Of a stretch of 64,000 bases of DNA, positions 1 to 9,150 are shown one piece after another. Numbering within the stretch: the stretch's first letter is position 1; each line of letters begins with the position of its first letter. The translations under genes were made by a program, and so were the position numbers. The notes under the pieces are model-generated. The model made no database searches. It was not told the DNA's origin and saw nothing but the letters and a program-made list of their open reading frames with translations. Source of the stretch: JANWYT01 sp034437555 (GTDB lineage Bacteria; Chloroflexota; Anaerolineae; Aggregatilineales; Phototrophicaceae); contig DAOTTQ010000030.1 of assembly GCA_034437555.1 (NCBI GenBank), positions 84,099 through 148,098 on the forward strand, given 5' to 3'.

Positions 1-1259
1 ATATCAGCAATCCTAATTTAATCTTTACAGGGCAAGTGCTAACCATTCCTACGGGCGGTGGCACAACACCCCCACCCACTACAACACCTCCTACTACCCC
101 GACACCCGCTCCTGGTGGCACAGCAACCACCTACACGGTACAACGTGGGGATACCCTTAACGTTATCGCTCGCAACTTTGGCACAACCTTCCGAGCCATT
201 GCAGCTGCCAATAACATCAGCAACCCCAACCTCATTTTTGTGGGGCAAGTGCTAAACATTACTGCAGGGTCGGGTACAACACCCCCCACCACGCCTCCCA
301 CCACAGGCAATCCTCCCCCCAATACTGCCCCCATCACGGGCTTTGAATATGGGGCGCATGTGATTGGCTATAGCTACAGTGACCTCATTCGTGGCACAGG
401 CATGACATGGGTAAAACGCCAAATTGTCTGGAATCAGGGTGACTCCGCCAGCATTGCCCAAGAAGCTATTGATGGCGCAAAGGCACGCGGTTTTAAGATT
501 TTGCTGGGTGTTGTGGGTAATCCCGCCCAAGTAGCCGCCAACCCCACCCAATACTATCAAGACTTTGCCAATGTGTTGGGGCAAATTGCCGCACTTGGCG
601 CAGATGGCATTGAAGTATGGAACGAACCCAACATTGACCGCCAATGGCCCCGTGGGCTAGTGAGTGGCGCACAATACACCTCGATGTTGTCTGCTGCCTA
701 TCAATCCATTAAAGCCGCCAACTCTAATACTATTGTGATTAGTGGCGCACCCGCCCCCACAGGCGGTTTGGGCTGTAACACCAATGGCTGTAATGATGAT
801 GCTTTCATTGGGCAAATGGCTGCCGCTGGTGCATCACGCTTTATGGACTGCGTTGGGATTCACTATAACGCAGGCGCGGTACCCCCCAGTGCCACCACAG
901 GCGCACCCGTTGGCAGTGCCACCCACTATTCTTGGTACTATCCTAGCATGGTGAACTTGTACACGCGTACCTTCCCCGGCAAGCCCTTGTGCTTTACAGA
1001 AATTGGTTACTTAACGTCTGAAGGCTATAGCACATTGCCCGCCAACTTCCAATGGGCAAGCGGTAACACCCTTGCCAACCAAGCCGAATGGCTAGGAGCA
1101 GCCGCCCGTACCGCCAAAAATAGCGGTGTGGTACGCCTATTCATCGTATGGAATTTAGACTTTACCCAATACAACGATGACCCGATGGCAGGGTACGCTA
1201 TCATCCGTCCTGACGGCACATGCCCGTCATGTAACGCCATCAAGACTGCCCTACAATAG
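1..1259 (+). CDS. LysM-domain secreted glycoside hydrolase-like protein (5' partial)
   Basis: The reading frame is open from base 3, so the true start lies before the window. The first visible residues (ISNPNLIFTGQVLTIP) are the end of one LysM repeat. A Thr/Pro-rich linker follows, then a complete LysM (TYTVQRGDTLNVIARNFG...), a second TPP linker, and a domain of about 300 residues. That domain resembles a clan GH-A TIM barrel: VWNEPN fits the acid/base strand and CFTEIGY the nucleophile strand of GH39/GH5-like enzymes. The LysM repeats suggest peptidoglycan or glycan binding outside the cell. Substrate is unknown. A terminator hairpin follows. Confidence 0.8.
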   Translation, partial: ISNPNLIFTGQVLTIPTGGGTTPPPTTTPPTTPTPAPGGTATTYTVQRGDTLNVIARNFGTTFRAIAAANNISNPNLIFVGQVLNITAGSGTTPPTTPPTTGNPPPNTAPITGFEYGAHVIGYSYSDLIRGTGMTWVKRQIVWNQGDSASIAQEAIDGAKARGFKILLGVVGNPAQVAANPTQYYQDFANVLGQIAALGADGIEVWNEPNIDRQWPRGLVSGAQYTSMLSAAYQSIKAANSNTIVISGAPAPTGGLGCNTNGCNDDAFIGQMAAAGASRFMDCVGIHYNAGAVPPSATTGAPVGSATHYSWYYPSMVNLYTRTFPGKPLCFTEIGYLTSEGYSTLPANFQWASGNTLANQAEWLGAAARTAKNSGVVRLFIVWNLDFTQYNDDPMAGYAIIRPDGTCPSCNAIKTALQ

Positions 1260-1287
1260 TAGAACACAGCACAGTAACACCTAACAA

Positions 1288-1318
1288 AAAGGGGTTTGGC
1301 ACATCGCCAAGCCCCTTT
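1288..1318 (+). terminator. Rho-independent terminator of the LysM hydrolase gene
   Basis: A 13-bp stem (AAAGGGGTTTGGC / GCCAAGCCCCTTT, one T-G wobble) with a 5-base loop is followed by TGTTATT. It lies between two convergent genes, so it may also serve the minus-strand lipoprotein gene. Confidence 0.8.
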
Positions 1319-1363
1319 GTTATTATGTCATGCTGTCGCGTTCTTCTGGCACTACGGCACGTT

Positions 1364-2569
1364 TTAAGGAATCCCCCACAAGTACACACTGCCGTTCGCA
1401 TCAAAGAACGCCATTAAAAAGCCATCGCGTGTCCATGCCACACCGGTAATGCGATTTGTGCCGATTGCCAGTTTTGCCGATGGAATGGTGGATTCGGTGG
1501 CTTGCGAAATGTCCCACAGCGAAACGCCCACATCAAACGCGCTCGTAATCATCAAATTGCCGTCTGTGCCAAAAGTTGCGCCAATGCGCTCGCCCTTCAC
1601 TTCAACAATTTGTGCCACCACAACGCCTGTTTGGGCGTTCATCACCGTTAAATCGGCTTCACCACCCCCACTCAATAGGTACTCGCCGTTGGGCGAATAG
1701 CGCATGATGTCGCGTGTTCCACCCACGCCCACCGCCAGCGCATATAACGCCCGATTTTCCGTGAGGGTGTACGTTTCAACATACGCGCTTGTGCCTGCGG
1801 TAATTTGCGTGCCATCGGGTGAAAATGCCAGCGCAATCACGCCCGCCTCATTCAAGTTAAACTCGTTCAGTTGGGCGCGTGTTTGCCAATCCCACACACG
1901 CACAAAGCCATCACCGCCCGCCGTTGCCAGTTGTGTGCCGTCTGCATTAAACGCAATCGCGGTTACCGTGGTTTCGTGTGCCTTAAACGTCGCTTTAGAC
2001 AAGCGTTCCGACACATCCCATACTTGCACATCACCGCCTGTACCGCCCACTGCCAACCAGCCGTTTTCGTCGTCGTGTGCCATCGCGTTATCCAGCGTAA
2101 CCGCCAGCGTCAGGGTGTTTAGGGTGCTGCCACGTTCAGTATCATAAATGGCAATAAATCCATCACTGGTCACGGTGTAAAATTCGTCTTTGTTGGGCGA
2201 AAAGAACACCCGCACATCAAACCTGCGCCCTGCGGTAAATACCGTGTTGCCCGTAACCAAGTTCCACATAATGATAAGGTCATTGTTTAAGCCCACCAAG
2301 CGCGTGCCATCCAACGAAAACGCATGAGCAAACACACTGCTTGCCGAAGATGCCGTGTTATCTAGTCGCCCCAAGTACGCCAATTGGGGCGCGTTTTGGG
2401 CGGTAATAGGCGCGGACGGTTCACCATAAGCAGGGGGCGCAAGCGTGGGCTGTGGGGTGTCTTGGGGGCGTGGCGTAGCCGTAGGATTCGCTTCACCCCC
2501 GCCACAACTCGCCAAAAACACCGATAGCAATAGCCCAAATATCACGCGCTGTATCGTTGTATTATTCAT
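1364..2569 (-). CDS. WD40-repeat lipoprotein
   Basis: 401 residues. The N-terminus is a lipoprotein signal: a hydrophobic stretch ending LAS-C with Cys22 as the likely lipidated residue, then a Gly/Pro/Thr-rich tether. The rest is a beta-propeller of WD40-type repeats, with repeat ends such as VWDVS, VRVWDWQ, LWDIS and the blade motif FSPDGTQI. Such propellers usually act as protein-interaction scaffolds; the partner is not visible. It starts 9 bp after the rsgA stop and is probably cotranscribed with it. No catalytic domain is fused to it. Confidence 0.85.
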   Translation of the reverse strand: MNNTTIQRVIFGLLLSVFLASCGGGEANPTATPRPQDTPQPTLAPPAYGEPSAPITAQNAPQLAYLGRLDNTASSASSVFAHAFSLDGTRLVGLNNDLIIMWNLVTGNTVFTAGRRFDVRVFFSPNKDEFYTVTSDGFIAIYDTERGSTLNTLTLAVTLDNAMAHDDENGWLAVGGTGGDVQVWDVSERLSKATFKAHETTVTAIAFNADGTQLATAGGDGFVRVWDWQTRAQLNEFNLNEAGVIALAFSPDGTQITAGTSAYVETYTLTENRALYALAVGVGGTRDIMRYSPNGEYLLSGGGEADLTVMNAQTGVVVAQIVEVKGERIGATFGTDGNLMITSAFDVGVSLWDISQATESTIPSAKLAIGTNRITGVAWTRDGFLMAFFDANGSVYLWGIP

Positions 2570-2578
2570 GAATTGTCC

Positions 2579-3538
2579 TTAGTAGATGATGTAAGTCTCT
2601 TTAAGTTCTTCGCGCAATTGCAAGTAGTTATCATAACGGCTACGTGCAATTTGCCCCACCTTTACGGCACGCCGCACCGCACAATGTGGTTCATTGGTAT
2701 GGGTGCAATTGTTAAATTTACAGTCGGCAATGAGCAGGCGCATATCCTTAAAATAGCCATCCAACTCATTCGGCTCAATATCCCACAGGTGCATAGTACG
2801 AATACCGGGTGTATCTGCCAAATAACCGCCGCCCTCTAGCTTGATGAGTGCGCTATCGCGGGTGGTGTGCATCCCTTCTTCGCTATAGTCACTTACCGCT
2901 TTTACGGTGCGCCCCAAATTCGGCTGAATCCCATTGAGTAGGCTGGTTTTGCCCACGCCACTTTGCCCTGTAAACACGCTCACGCGCCCCTGTAGGCGTT
3001 CTCTAAGTGCTTCGATGCCAATGCCCTGTTCTGCGCTGGTATACAGCACGTCATATGTGGCTTTATACGGCGCAAAGAGCGCGTCAATCGCCTCAATCGG
3101 CTCTAGGTCAATTTTGTTTACGACAATCAAAATGTGTTCAATCGCAGCTTTTTCGCCGACCACCAGCAAGCGGTCTAACATTCTAAAATTGGGGGCGGGG
3201 TGGCTGGGGGCAATCACAAAGAGGGCTTGGTCGGCGTTGGCAATCAAGACATGCTCGCGTTCTGCTTGCCCTGCGCCACGCTTGCCTTCTGTTCTTACAG
3301 CGCGTGAAATAACGCTCTTGCGCGGATGCACCACTTCAATTGTGCCGTTTAGCGTGCTTACGCCTTCTTCATCTAGGGGGGTAAAGTCTACAGTGTCGCC
3401 AATGGCGCAAATATCAGAGGCTTGTGCGTCCTCTTTTAGCCGTCCACGCAACCGACAAATCACAATGGTTGCGTCTGCATCCTCTACCCAATAAAAACCA
3501 CTTTGCTCTTTTACAACAAATCCTGTTTTCTGAATCAA
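2579..3538 (-). CDS. rsgA: Ribosome small-subunit maturation GTPase RsgA
   Basis: 319 residues, normal for RsgA/YjeQ, a GTPase that checks late 30S subunit assembly. An N-terminal OB-like domain (about 1-75) is followed by a circularly permuted GTPase: NKIDLEP (G4) comes before GQSGVGKTSLLN (G1) and DTPGIR (G3). A C-terminal zinc knuckle follows (Cys-x4-Cys-x-His-x4-His-Cys region). The start is TTG at 3536-3538, chosen because a strong AACGGAGG sits 7 bases upstream and no ATG is better placed. First gene of a two-gene unit with the WD40 lipoprotein. Confidence 0.95.
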   Translation of the reverse strand: MIQKTGFVVKEQSGFYWVEDADATIVICRLRGRLKEDAQASDICAIGDTVDFTPLDEEGVSTLNGTIEVVHPRKSVISRAVRTEGKRGAGQAEREHVLIANADQALFVIAPSHPAPNFRMLDRLLVVGEKAAIEHILIVVNKIDLEPIEAIDALFAPYKATYDVLYTSAEQGIGIEALRERLQGRVSVFTGQSGVGKTSLLNGIQPNLGRTVKAVSDYSEEGMHTTRDSALIKLEGGGYLADTPGIRTMHLWDIEPNELDGYFKDMRLLIADCKFNNCTHTNEPHCAVRRAVKVGQIARSRYDNYLQLREELKETYIIY

Positions 3539-3586
3539 ATAATAACCTCCGTTATGGGTGAAGCCCTTTTACTCATTATATGCCCG

Positions 3587-4261
3587 TTATTGCTTTTGGT
3601 TGAGCATCGTTCTTGCCGTTGCCATCAAATTGCGAAGGGCTTGCTTGGCACGCTCAGGGTCGGTGATGGTTTCGGGCGTCAGAGCGTGGTCTAAAATCAG
3701 CGAGTAGGCTTCAATCGTTGCTTCTAGTGGGGGCTGGCTTTCCTTCGGGATAATGTCATCAATGCTAATCAGACCATACGAAATCATGCCCATGATAAAG
3801 GACAGCACATCGGGCGCAACATCGCGCCGAATGGCACCGGCTTCTTGCAATTCTACAATCAATTGTTGGCGCATTATCAGCGCATTTTGAATGCGATTGG
3901 GTTCGCGCTTTAAGTACGCCCCTAGCACGCGCTTATCTCGCTTAAACAGTGCGCTCATTAGGGGGCTATTTGCCAGCGCATACAGCAAATGCTTAAACAT
4001 GCTGGCAAAAGTAACGCCGTTGGGGTCGTTGTCCACACGGTTTAGCCACAATTCAGCGTACGCTAGCCCCTCACGCCACAGCAAGCGTTCAAAGAGGGCA
4101 TCCTTGCTTTCAAAGTGCAAATAAATTGCCCCTTTGCTAATGTGTGCCTCTTGCGCGATATCGTTCATGCTGGTTTTGTCGTAGCCGTATTGTATGATTA
4201 GTTTAAGCGAAGCATCTAAAATGTTGCTTTCGCGCTTTTGATTATCGGATTTCGGGGGCAT
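3587..4261 (-). CDS. TetR/AcrR family transcriptional regulator
   Basis: 224 residues with a typical TetR N-terminal helix-turn-helix (about residues 10-60; TSMNDIAQEAHISKGAIYLHF is diagnostic) and a variable all-helical C-terminal ligand/dimerisation domain. It is divergent from the metallo-hydrolase gene across a 164-bp gap. TetR regulators often control the divergent gene and themselves, so that hydrolase is the first candidate target. The ligand cannot be predicted. Confidence 0.9.
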   Translation of the reverse strand: MPPKSDNQKRESNILDASLKLIIQYGYDKTSMNDIAQEAHISKGAIYLHFESKDALFERLLWREGLAYAELWLNRVDNDPNGVTFASMFKHLLYALANSPLMSALFKRDKRVLGAYLKREPNRIQNALIMRQQLIVELQEAGAIRRDVAPDVLSFIMGMISYGLISIDDIIPKESQPPLEATIEAYSLILDHALTPETITDPERAKQALRNLMATARTMLNQKQ

Positions 4262-4320
4262 ACGGCTCTCTTTATCTGTGTGTGTTCATGACCATTTTAG
4301 CATATTGGGTCATAGAATGT

Positions 4321-4345
4321 CGCTATTCTTTTTTAAGCGATAGCG
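4321..4345. promoter_or_regulatory. Inverted repeat in TetR/hydrolase intergenic region, possible operator
   Basis: CGCTAT (4321-4326) and ATAGCG (4340-4345) form a perfect 6-bp inverted repeat with a 13-bp spacer, between the divergent TetR and hydrolase genes. The position suits an operator, but the arms are short and the spacing wide for TetR, so chance is quite possible. Confidence 0.25.
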
Positions 4346-4425
4346 TATCAGTACGAATCACACAGGGTTTTAGCTAAAGTAACGCCTTTAGGCACTAGGT
4401 TTATTACCAACCGAAAGTGATTTGC

Positions 4426-5454
4426 ATGTCTACTCTTCCACCGATTGAGTTTTACAGAACATCTGGCGGCGTTGAGCTATATCGCTTGCCCACCATTGTG
4501 TTTCCCAATGGCTTTGTGGCGTATGCGTACTTAGTATTGGGAGCAGGCGAACCCACGCTGATTGATACGGGCAGTGGCATTATGCGTAGCACGCCCGACC
4601 TTTTAGACGGCATTGCCAGCCTAAAAGAGCAGTTTAACGAAACGATTACCGTTACAGATATTAAGCGCATCTTTGTCACACATGGGCATATTGACCACTT
4701 TGGGGGCTTGCCCGACATGATCAAAGCCACAGGGGGCGCAAAAGTAGGGATTCATCCCCTTGATAAGCGCATTTTAACCAACTATGAGGAGCGCGTGGTT
4801 GTTGCCACCAAGAACCTCACCATTTACTTTCAGCGTGCCGGCGTGCGCCCCGAAAGAATGCCAGAATTGCTCTCTATGTATGGCTTTAGCAAGCAACACT
4901 TTCGCTCTGCCAATGTTGATTTTGCTTTAGAAGAGGGCGAACCCATTGATGGCATGGATTTTTACCACGTGCCGGGGCATTGTAGTGGGCAAGTTGCCAT
5001 TCTCATTGATGACATTCTGCTAAGTGCCGACCACATTCTAGCGCACACCTCACCCCATCTTGCCGCCGAAAGCATTACTCACTATACGGGCGTAGGGCAT
5101 TACCGCGACTCCTTAAACAAGCTAAAGCCCCTTGCCCATAATGTGCGCCTAACGCTGGGCGGACACGAAGAAGCTATTGAAGATTTACCCTCACGGATGA
5201 CTTACATTCGCCACCGCCTAGATGTCAAAAGTGAGCGTGTGCTAGACATCATCCGCGAGGCAGGCAAGCCCGTCACCATTAGCGAAATTTCTAAGCATCT
5301 TTACGTGGATAAACACGGCTTTGATGTGCTTTTAGCACTACAAGAAGCAGGGGCGCATGTCGAGTATTTGTATGAACGGGGCTACTTGGCAGTTGATAAT
5401 TTGGAGCAAGTGCAAGCCGAAGACAACCCCGCCCTACTATATACCGTCCTTTAG
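4426..5454 (+). CDS. MBL-fold metallo-hydrolase with C-terminal winged-helix-like domain
   Basis: 342 residues from the ATG at 4426. A GTG 9 bases upstream is in frame, but it lies inside the purine-rich GAAAGTGA that fits a ribosome binding site. The metal ligands of the metallo-beta-lactamase fold are present: THGHIDH (HxHxDH), VPGH and LSADH. The last 80 residues (RVLDIIREAGKPVTISEIS...) look like a small winged-helix domain, as in the LACTB2/glyoxalase-II-like hydrolases. Substrate unknown. Its last 4 bases overlap the end of the convergent DUF4230 gene. Confidence 0.85.
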   Translation: MSTLPPIEFYRTSGGVELYRLPTIVFPNGFVAYAYLVLGAGEPTLIDTGSGIMRSTPDLLDGIASLKEQFNETITVTDIKRIFVTHGHIDHFGGLPDMIKATGGAKVGIHPLDKRILTNYEERVVVATKNLTIYFQRAGVRPERMPELLSMYGFSKQHFRSANVDFALEEGEPIDGMDFYHVPGHCSGQVAILIDDILLSADHILAHTSPHLAAESITHYTGVGHYRDSLNKLKPLAHNVRLTLGGHEEAIEDLPSRMTYIRHRLDVKSERVLDIIREAGKPVTISEISKHLYVDKHGFDVLLALQEAGAHVEYLYERGYLAVDNLEQVQAEDNPALLYTVL

Positions 5455-6245
5455 CGGCAAGTTTCCACCAGTGGCGCATTTTCAAGGGGGGCTTTTGTGG
5501 TTACCACCACATTGACCGCAGGGTCTCCTTCACCCACTTGCACATTAATCAGCGTAGAAGCAAAGTTTTGCACCACGCTTTCGGCTTTGGCTTGGGCATC
5601 CGTGATAATGCCTTCTTCTGTGGCAATGTCTCTAAAGCGCAAAAGCGCATAACGGCGTGATTCATCGCTCAGGCGGGGCTGGTTGGGGGCGAAGATACCT
5701 GTGCGTTGTTCGGCGACATACGTTTTTTGCACGTCCAAGTAGCATGCGGTGAGTATGGGTGCAGGGATATTTAGCGTTAGCGTGCGCGTTTCACCGTCAT
5801 ACACCATATCTTCACGGGTCAATTGTCCCATATCTACGCCTGCTTCTATGTGTCCCACCGCCACCAACGCCAAACTGTTCCCGTATAGAGCTTGCAACAC
5901 CGAAGGCATCTCGGTCGAAATCGTCACGATATTGGCGTAGTTATAACGCATGGTGGTGAGCTGGCTTAGTTCATTAAACGGCTCAACCTCTGGAATGCGA
6001 ATTTGTGAAATATCAATTTCCGATGTGGTATTTGCGCCCGCTAACATTTCGCCCATGCTGGAAAAGAACGTTCCTATACCATTACTAAGGCTATTGCTAA
6101 AGTTGACGGCGATCGCCAATACCACAATGGCAACCACAATCACCAACAAGCCCGGCAGCACCTTAAAGAATAGCCACACAAAACCACCCAACGTATTGCC
6201 TACCAATTGCCCTAGCCTAATAGGCGTTCTTTTTGGTTTTTCCAT
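5451..6245 (-). CDS. DUF4230 domain-containing membrane protein
   Basis: 264 residues. One N-terminal transmembrane segment (about 27-50) is preceded by basic residues, suggesting a membrane-anchored protein with its bulk outside the cytoplasm. The region from about 95 to 235 (VGHIEAGVDMGQL, ILTACYLDVQKTYV) matches the DUF4230 pattern, a family without a known function. AAGGAG 9 bases before the ATG supports the start. It appears to be transcribed alone. Confidence 0.75.
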   Translation of the reverse strand: MEKPKRTPIRLGQLVGNTLGGFVWLFFKVLPGLLVIVVAIVVLAIAVNFSNSLSNGIGTFFSSMGEMLAGANTTSEIDISQIRIPEVEPFNELSQLTTMRYNYANIVTISTEMPSVLQALYGNSLALVAVGHIEAGVDMGQLTREDMVYDGETRTLTLNIPAPILTACYLDVQKTYVAEQRTGIFAPNQPRLSDESRRYALLRFRDIATEEGIITDAQAKAESVVQNFASTLINVQVGEGDPAVNVVVTTKAPLENAPLVETCR

Positions 6246-6419
6246 GTGTTGTTTCTCCTTAAGTTTATTTTAGATGGGCTTTATTAACCCTCATTATAAC
6301 AGGACAAACGCGCTATTGCGCCCACCTGCCCCCATGATAAAGGTCGGTTTGCCTACGAAAAAACGCGCCACTGTGCGATAATACGTTAAAACACTCACAC
6401 GAAATGAGCATAAAACGCT

Positions 6420-7667
6420 ATGGCAAAATTTTGGTTTGTTTCTGCACCCCTCTATAGTCATACAGATTGGGGTGGCTTGTTAAAAACCGCCCAAGCCCTA
6501 CAAGCACGCGGTCATGAAGTCATTTGGGTTAGCGAAGCCTCCCTAGAGAACGTCATTGTGGATGCCGAGATTCGCTTTGAAGTTGTGCCACATACGGGCT
6601 GGCTTTGGCCCCCCCCACCTGTGCCAGACATTAGCACGCTACACCCCAAAGATGCCGTGCAATTGCGCTACACTCGCGCCCTAGACACGTGGCTTAGTGA
6701 AGATTTAGTGGCGCAAGGCACAGAAAGCCTTATTGCATTAGCAGAGCGCATTGGCACACCCGATGCTATTATCACCGACCCGTTTTTAAGCGCGAGTGGC
6801 TTTGCCAGCGAAGCCTTAGGGATTCCCATGTTCATTGGGGGTTGGGCAGCGCAAGCCAATTTGGACGAAACATCACTGTTTCCCGTACAGCGCAACCTTA
6901 GCACCGATAGCCAACAACGCATTTATCGGCTGTGCCAACGCTTTGGCGTTGAGGGGCATTACTTTAGCAAAGGGGCAGCCCCATCTATCATTAGCCCTTA
7001 CTTACACATTACGTACTTTACGCCCGAATGGTATCAAGCCGAGCAAGGCTACATTTTGCCCCAAACGCAGTATGTGGGGGGCATTACCGAAGCCCCCAAA
7101 GACCCCGCCCCCGACTGGCTAAACGACATCCCCCAAGCACAGCCTCTCGCGCTCATCACACTAGGCACAACGTTTACGGGTGATTTAGGCTTTTATAGCT
7201 GGGCAGCGCAGTCAGTGGCACGTCATGGCTTATTGCCGGTGGTTGCCATTGGCTTTACGCCCATTGAACCCGATAAAAAAGCCGAGTTAAAACGCGCCCT
7301 CCCCAAAGGCACACGGCTGGTCAATTTTGTGCCATTTGCCCACATTTTGCCTCGTTGTACACTGATGATTCATCATGGGGGTATGGGGACAACACACGAT
7401 GCCATTGTGCATGGGGTACGACAAATTGTAGTACCGCACGCCGCCGACCAACGCATCCAAGCGAGGCGCGTGGCACAAGCCAAATTAGGGCTTAATTTAA
7501 CGGCGCATGACGTAAGGCATGGGATGCTTAACGAAGGCACAAAAGCCCTGCTAGAAGCCGACTGGGTAAAAGAAAACACCGCCCGTTTTGCCCAAGAAAT
7601 GGCAAGTCTCGGCGGTGCGCCCCGTGCTGCAATTTTGATTGAAGAAACGCTGGCAACGCTGAAGTAA
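6420..7667 (+). CDS. GT1-family (UGT/MGT-like) glycosyltransferase
   Basis: 415 residues with a GT-B fold. The N-terminal acceptor half begins with a Rossmann strand and GHEV-type motif (QARGHEVIWVSEA). The C-terminal nucleotide-sugar half carries the family signature (VPFAHILPRCTLMIHHGG, then HGVRQIVVPHAADQ) as in macrolide glycosyltransferases and UGTs. It probably moves a sugar from an NDP-sugar to a small lipophilic acceptor; neither is predictable. No tailoring or resistance genes lie beside it. TGTGCGATAAT at about 6373 may be its promoter -10. Confidence 0.85.
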   Translation: MAKFWFVSAPLYSHTDWGGLLKTAQALQARGHEVIWVSEASLENVIVDAEIRFEVVPHTGWLWPPPPVPDISTLHPKDAVQLRYTRALDTWLSEDLVAQGTESLIALAERIGTPDAIITDPFLSASGFASEALGIPMFIGGWAAQANLDETSLFPVQRNLSTDSQQRIYRLCQRFGVEGHYFSKGAAPSIISPYLHITYFTPEWYQAEQGYILPQTQYVGGITEAPKDPAPDWLNDIPQAQPLALITLGTTFTGDLGFYSWAAQSVARHGLLPVVAIGFTPIEPDKKAELKRALPKGTRLVNFVPFAHILPRCTLMIHHGGMGTTHDAIVHGVRQIVVPHAADQRIQARRVAQAKLGLNLTAHDVRHGMLNEGTKALLEADWVKENTARFAQEMASLGGAPRAAILIEETLATLK

Positions 7668-7709
7668 GCCCTTGTGGTGTATAATCAAGAAAAAGCATGC
7701 GGTGATTAA

Positions 7710-8009
7710 ATGACCGTTCTTGACCTCTATCAGCAAGCACAATCTCTAAACCCAGAGGAACGCAAAACCCTCATTAATACGCTTATGGGGTCTTTGGACA
7801 ACACAGAAACCCCACAAACTGTAGAAGTTTGGCAAGAGGGTGAGCTAGAAGCCTTACTCATCATAGACCCACTACGGGGCGCAGACATTATTGCCCAAGG
7901 TTTAACAGGCGGGTGGGCAGACGAAAACCTGTCCGATGGTGAGACATGGCAGCGCAACAACGCGCAAAACGCCGTGAGCATCGCCAATGGTAGACGCGCC
8001 TCTGGATAG
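7710..8009 (+). CDS. Probable antitoxin of a PIN-type toxin-antitoxin pair
   Basis: 99 residues. The start (TVLDLYQQAQSLNPEERKTLINTLMGSL) resembles the short helical N-termini of small addiction-module proteins. No DNA-binding domain can be named from sequence alone. The role is inferred from context: the following frame encodes a PIN domain whose ATG (7987) lies 23 bp inside this gene, the usual coupled arrangement. A perfect TATAAT (7680-7685) lies 25 bases upstream of the start. Confidence 0.55.
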   Translation: MTVLDLYQQAQSLNPEERKTLINTLMGSLDNTETPQTVEVWQEGELEALLIIDPLRGADIIAQGLTGGWADENLSDGETWQRNNAQNAVSIANGRRASG

Positions 8010-8366
8010 TTCGGTGCTGATTGACTTATTACGCGGATACGCCCTGCCGAAGTATGGCTTGAGCAGCGAGAGTTTCTTGGAGTGACACATATCGTCTGGC
8101 TAGAATTGTTAGAGGGCGCAAAAAACAAGCAATCACAGCATAAAGCTATCGTTCCTTTGCGTCGCTTTCACTTGGTAGAAACAATTCCTAGTGATTTTGA
8201 GTGGGAAGTCAATCGCCTTGTGATGCTTGGTTTAAGCCACCAAGTAGATGCGTTTGACTGCCTTATCGCCTCCGTAAGCTACCGCCTAAACGTCCCACTC
8301 TATACGCGCAACATGAAGCACTTTGTGCCTCTCATTAGCAATCTTGCCCTTACGCCTTATGGGTGA
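7987..8366 (+). pseudogene. PIN-domain (VapC-like) toxin, frameshifted
   Basis: From the ATG at 7987 the frame reads MVDAPLDSSVLIDLLRGY, a PIN N-terminus with the first catalytic Asp, then goes out of frame at a short C run (8042-8044) and stops at about 8084. In the neighbouring frame the protein continues (PAEVWLEQREFLG, THIVWLELLEG) to 8366 with the later acidic motif DAFDCLIA. One extra C would restore about 127 residues, a normal VapC length. VapC toxins are Mg-dependent RNases. It is either an inactivated toxin or a one-base sequence error. It overlaps the convergent methyltransferase end by 17 bp. Confidence 0.75.
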
Positions 8367-9150
8367 TTTTTTCGGCGGTTTTATAGCCACAAATAAAAAT
8401 GTTGGGCGTGGCAAACGTCGCGTTGGGCGTGCCTTCATATTCGGGTTGTAAATAGGCTCGCATGGCAGAAGGGGCTTGTATCAGCATGATTTGTAGGCGT
8501 TCTATAATATCGGGTGGGCAATTTTGCCGCTCTGCCCACTCTACCAAATGATGCCTGCTGGTGTGCGTTTCTTCACGGACAATATAAATGCTCGCCTCTC
8601 GGCAATACCTACGCCACTCATAAATGCTCAAGGCTTTGCCATGTGAGGGGTCACGAAGCGTTTCAAACGCATCGTTATAGGCGCGGTCACGCTCGTGCTT
8701 GGGCGATAAGTGGTCTTGCATCACTAACAGCCCACCCTCTTTTAGCACACGCCCCGCCTCTCTAAAAAATCGCTTAACATGAGGGAAGTGATGCTGTGCT
8801 AAGCGGCAAGTCACAAGGTCAAATGTGGCGTTCTCAAACGGCAAACGCTCGGCATCGCCTTGCACAAAGCGCAAATTTTGATGCCCATTCGCCAGCGCAT
8901 TAGAGCGCATTGCCTCTAGCATGGGGTGTGTCAGGTCATAGGCGGTCATCTGTGCCACATGGGGCGCAAACGCCAGTGCCGTATGCCCTCCGCCAGTGGC
9001 GACATCCAGCGCGTGCCAATGCGCTTGGGGCTGTGCCATCTGGATAAGGCGTTCTAGGCTGGCAGGGTGGGCGTGCGTGTGGCTTTGCACATAGTTTTCT
9101 GCCACCGCGCCATAGCGTTCTTGATTGAGGGCTTTCCGTGCGTCGGTCAT
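8350..9150 (-). CDS. Class I SAM-dependent methyltransferase (UbiE/Methyltransf_11-like)
   Basis: 266 residues. Motif I (ALDVATGGGHTALAFAP, about residues 50-66), an acidic residue after beta-2 and VTCRLAQHHF at motif IV define a Rossmann-type methyltransferase of the UbiE/YcgJ kind. Methyl acceptor unknown. GAGAGGG lies 6 bases before the ATG, and the start overlaps the stop of the epimerase fusion gene (ATGA), so the two are translationally coupled. Confidence 0.85.
   Translation of the reverse strand: MTDARKALNQERYGAVAENYVQSHTHAHPASLERLIQMAQPQAHWHALDVATGGGHTALAFAPHVAQMTAYDLTHPMLEAMRSNALANGHQNLRFVQGDAERLPFENATFDLVTCRLAQHHFPHVKRFFREAGRVLKEGGLLVMQDHLSPKHERDRAYNDAFETLRDPSHGKALSIYEWRRYCREASIYIVREETHTSRHHLVEWAERQNCPPDIIERLQIMLIQAPSAMRAYLQPEYEGTPNATFATPNIFICGYKTAEKITHKA

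Noticed and set aside
4321..4345. Inverted repeat considered as a confirmed TetR operator
   Set aside because: Arms of 6 bp with a 13-bp spacer are not typical of TetR; kept only as a low-confidence feature.
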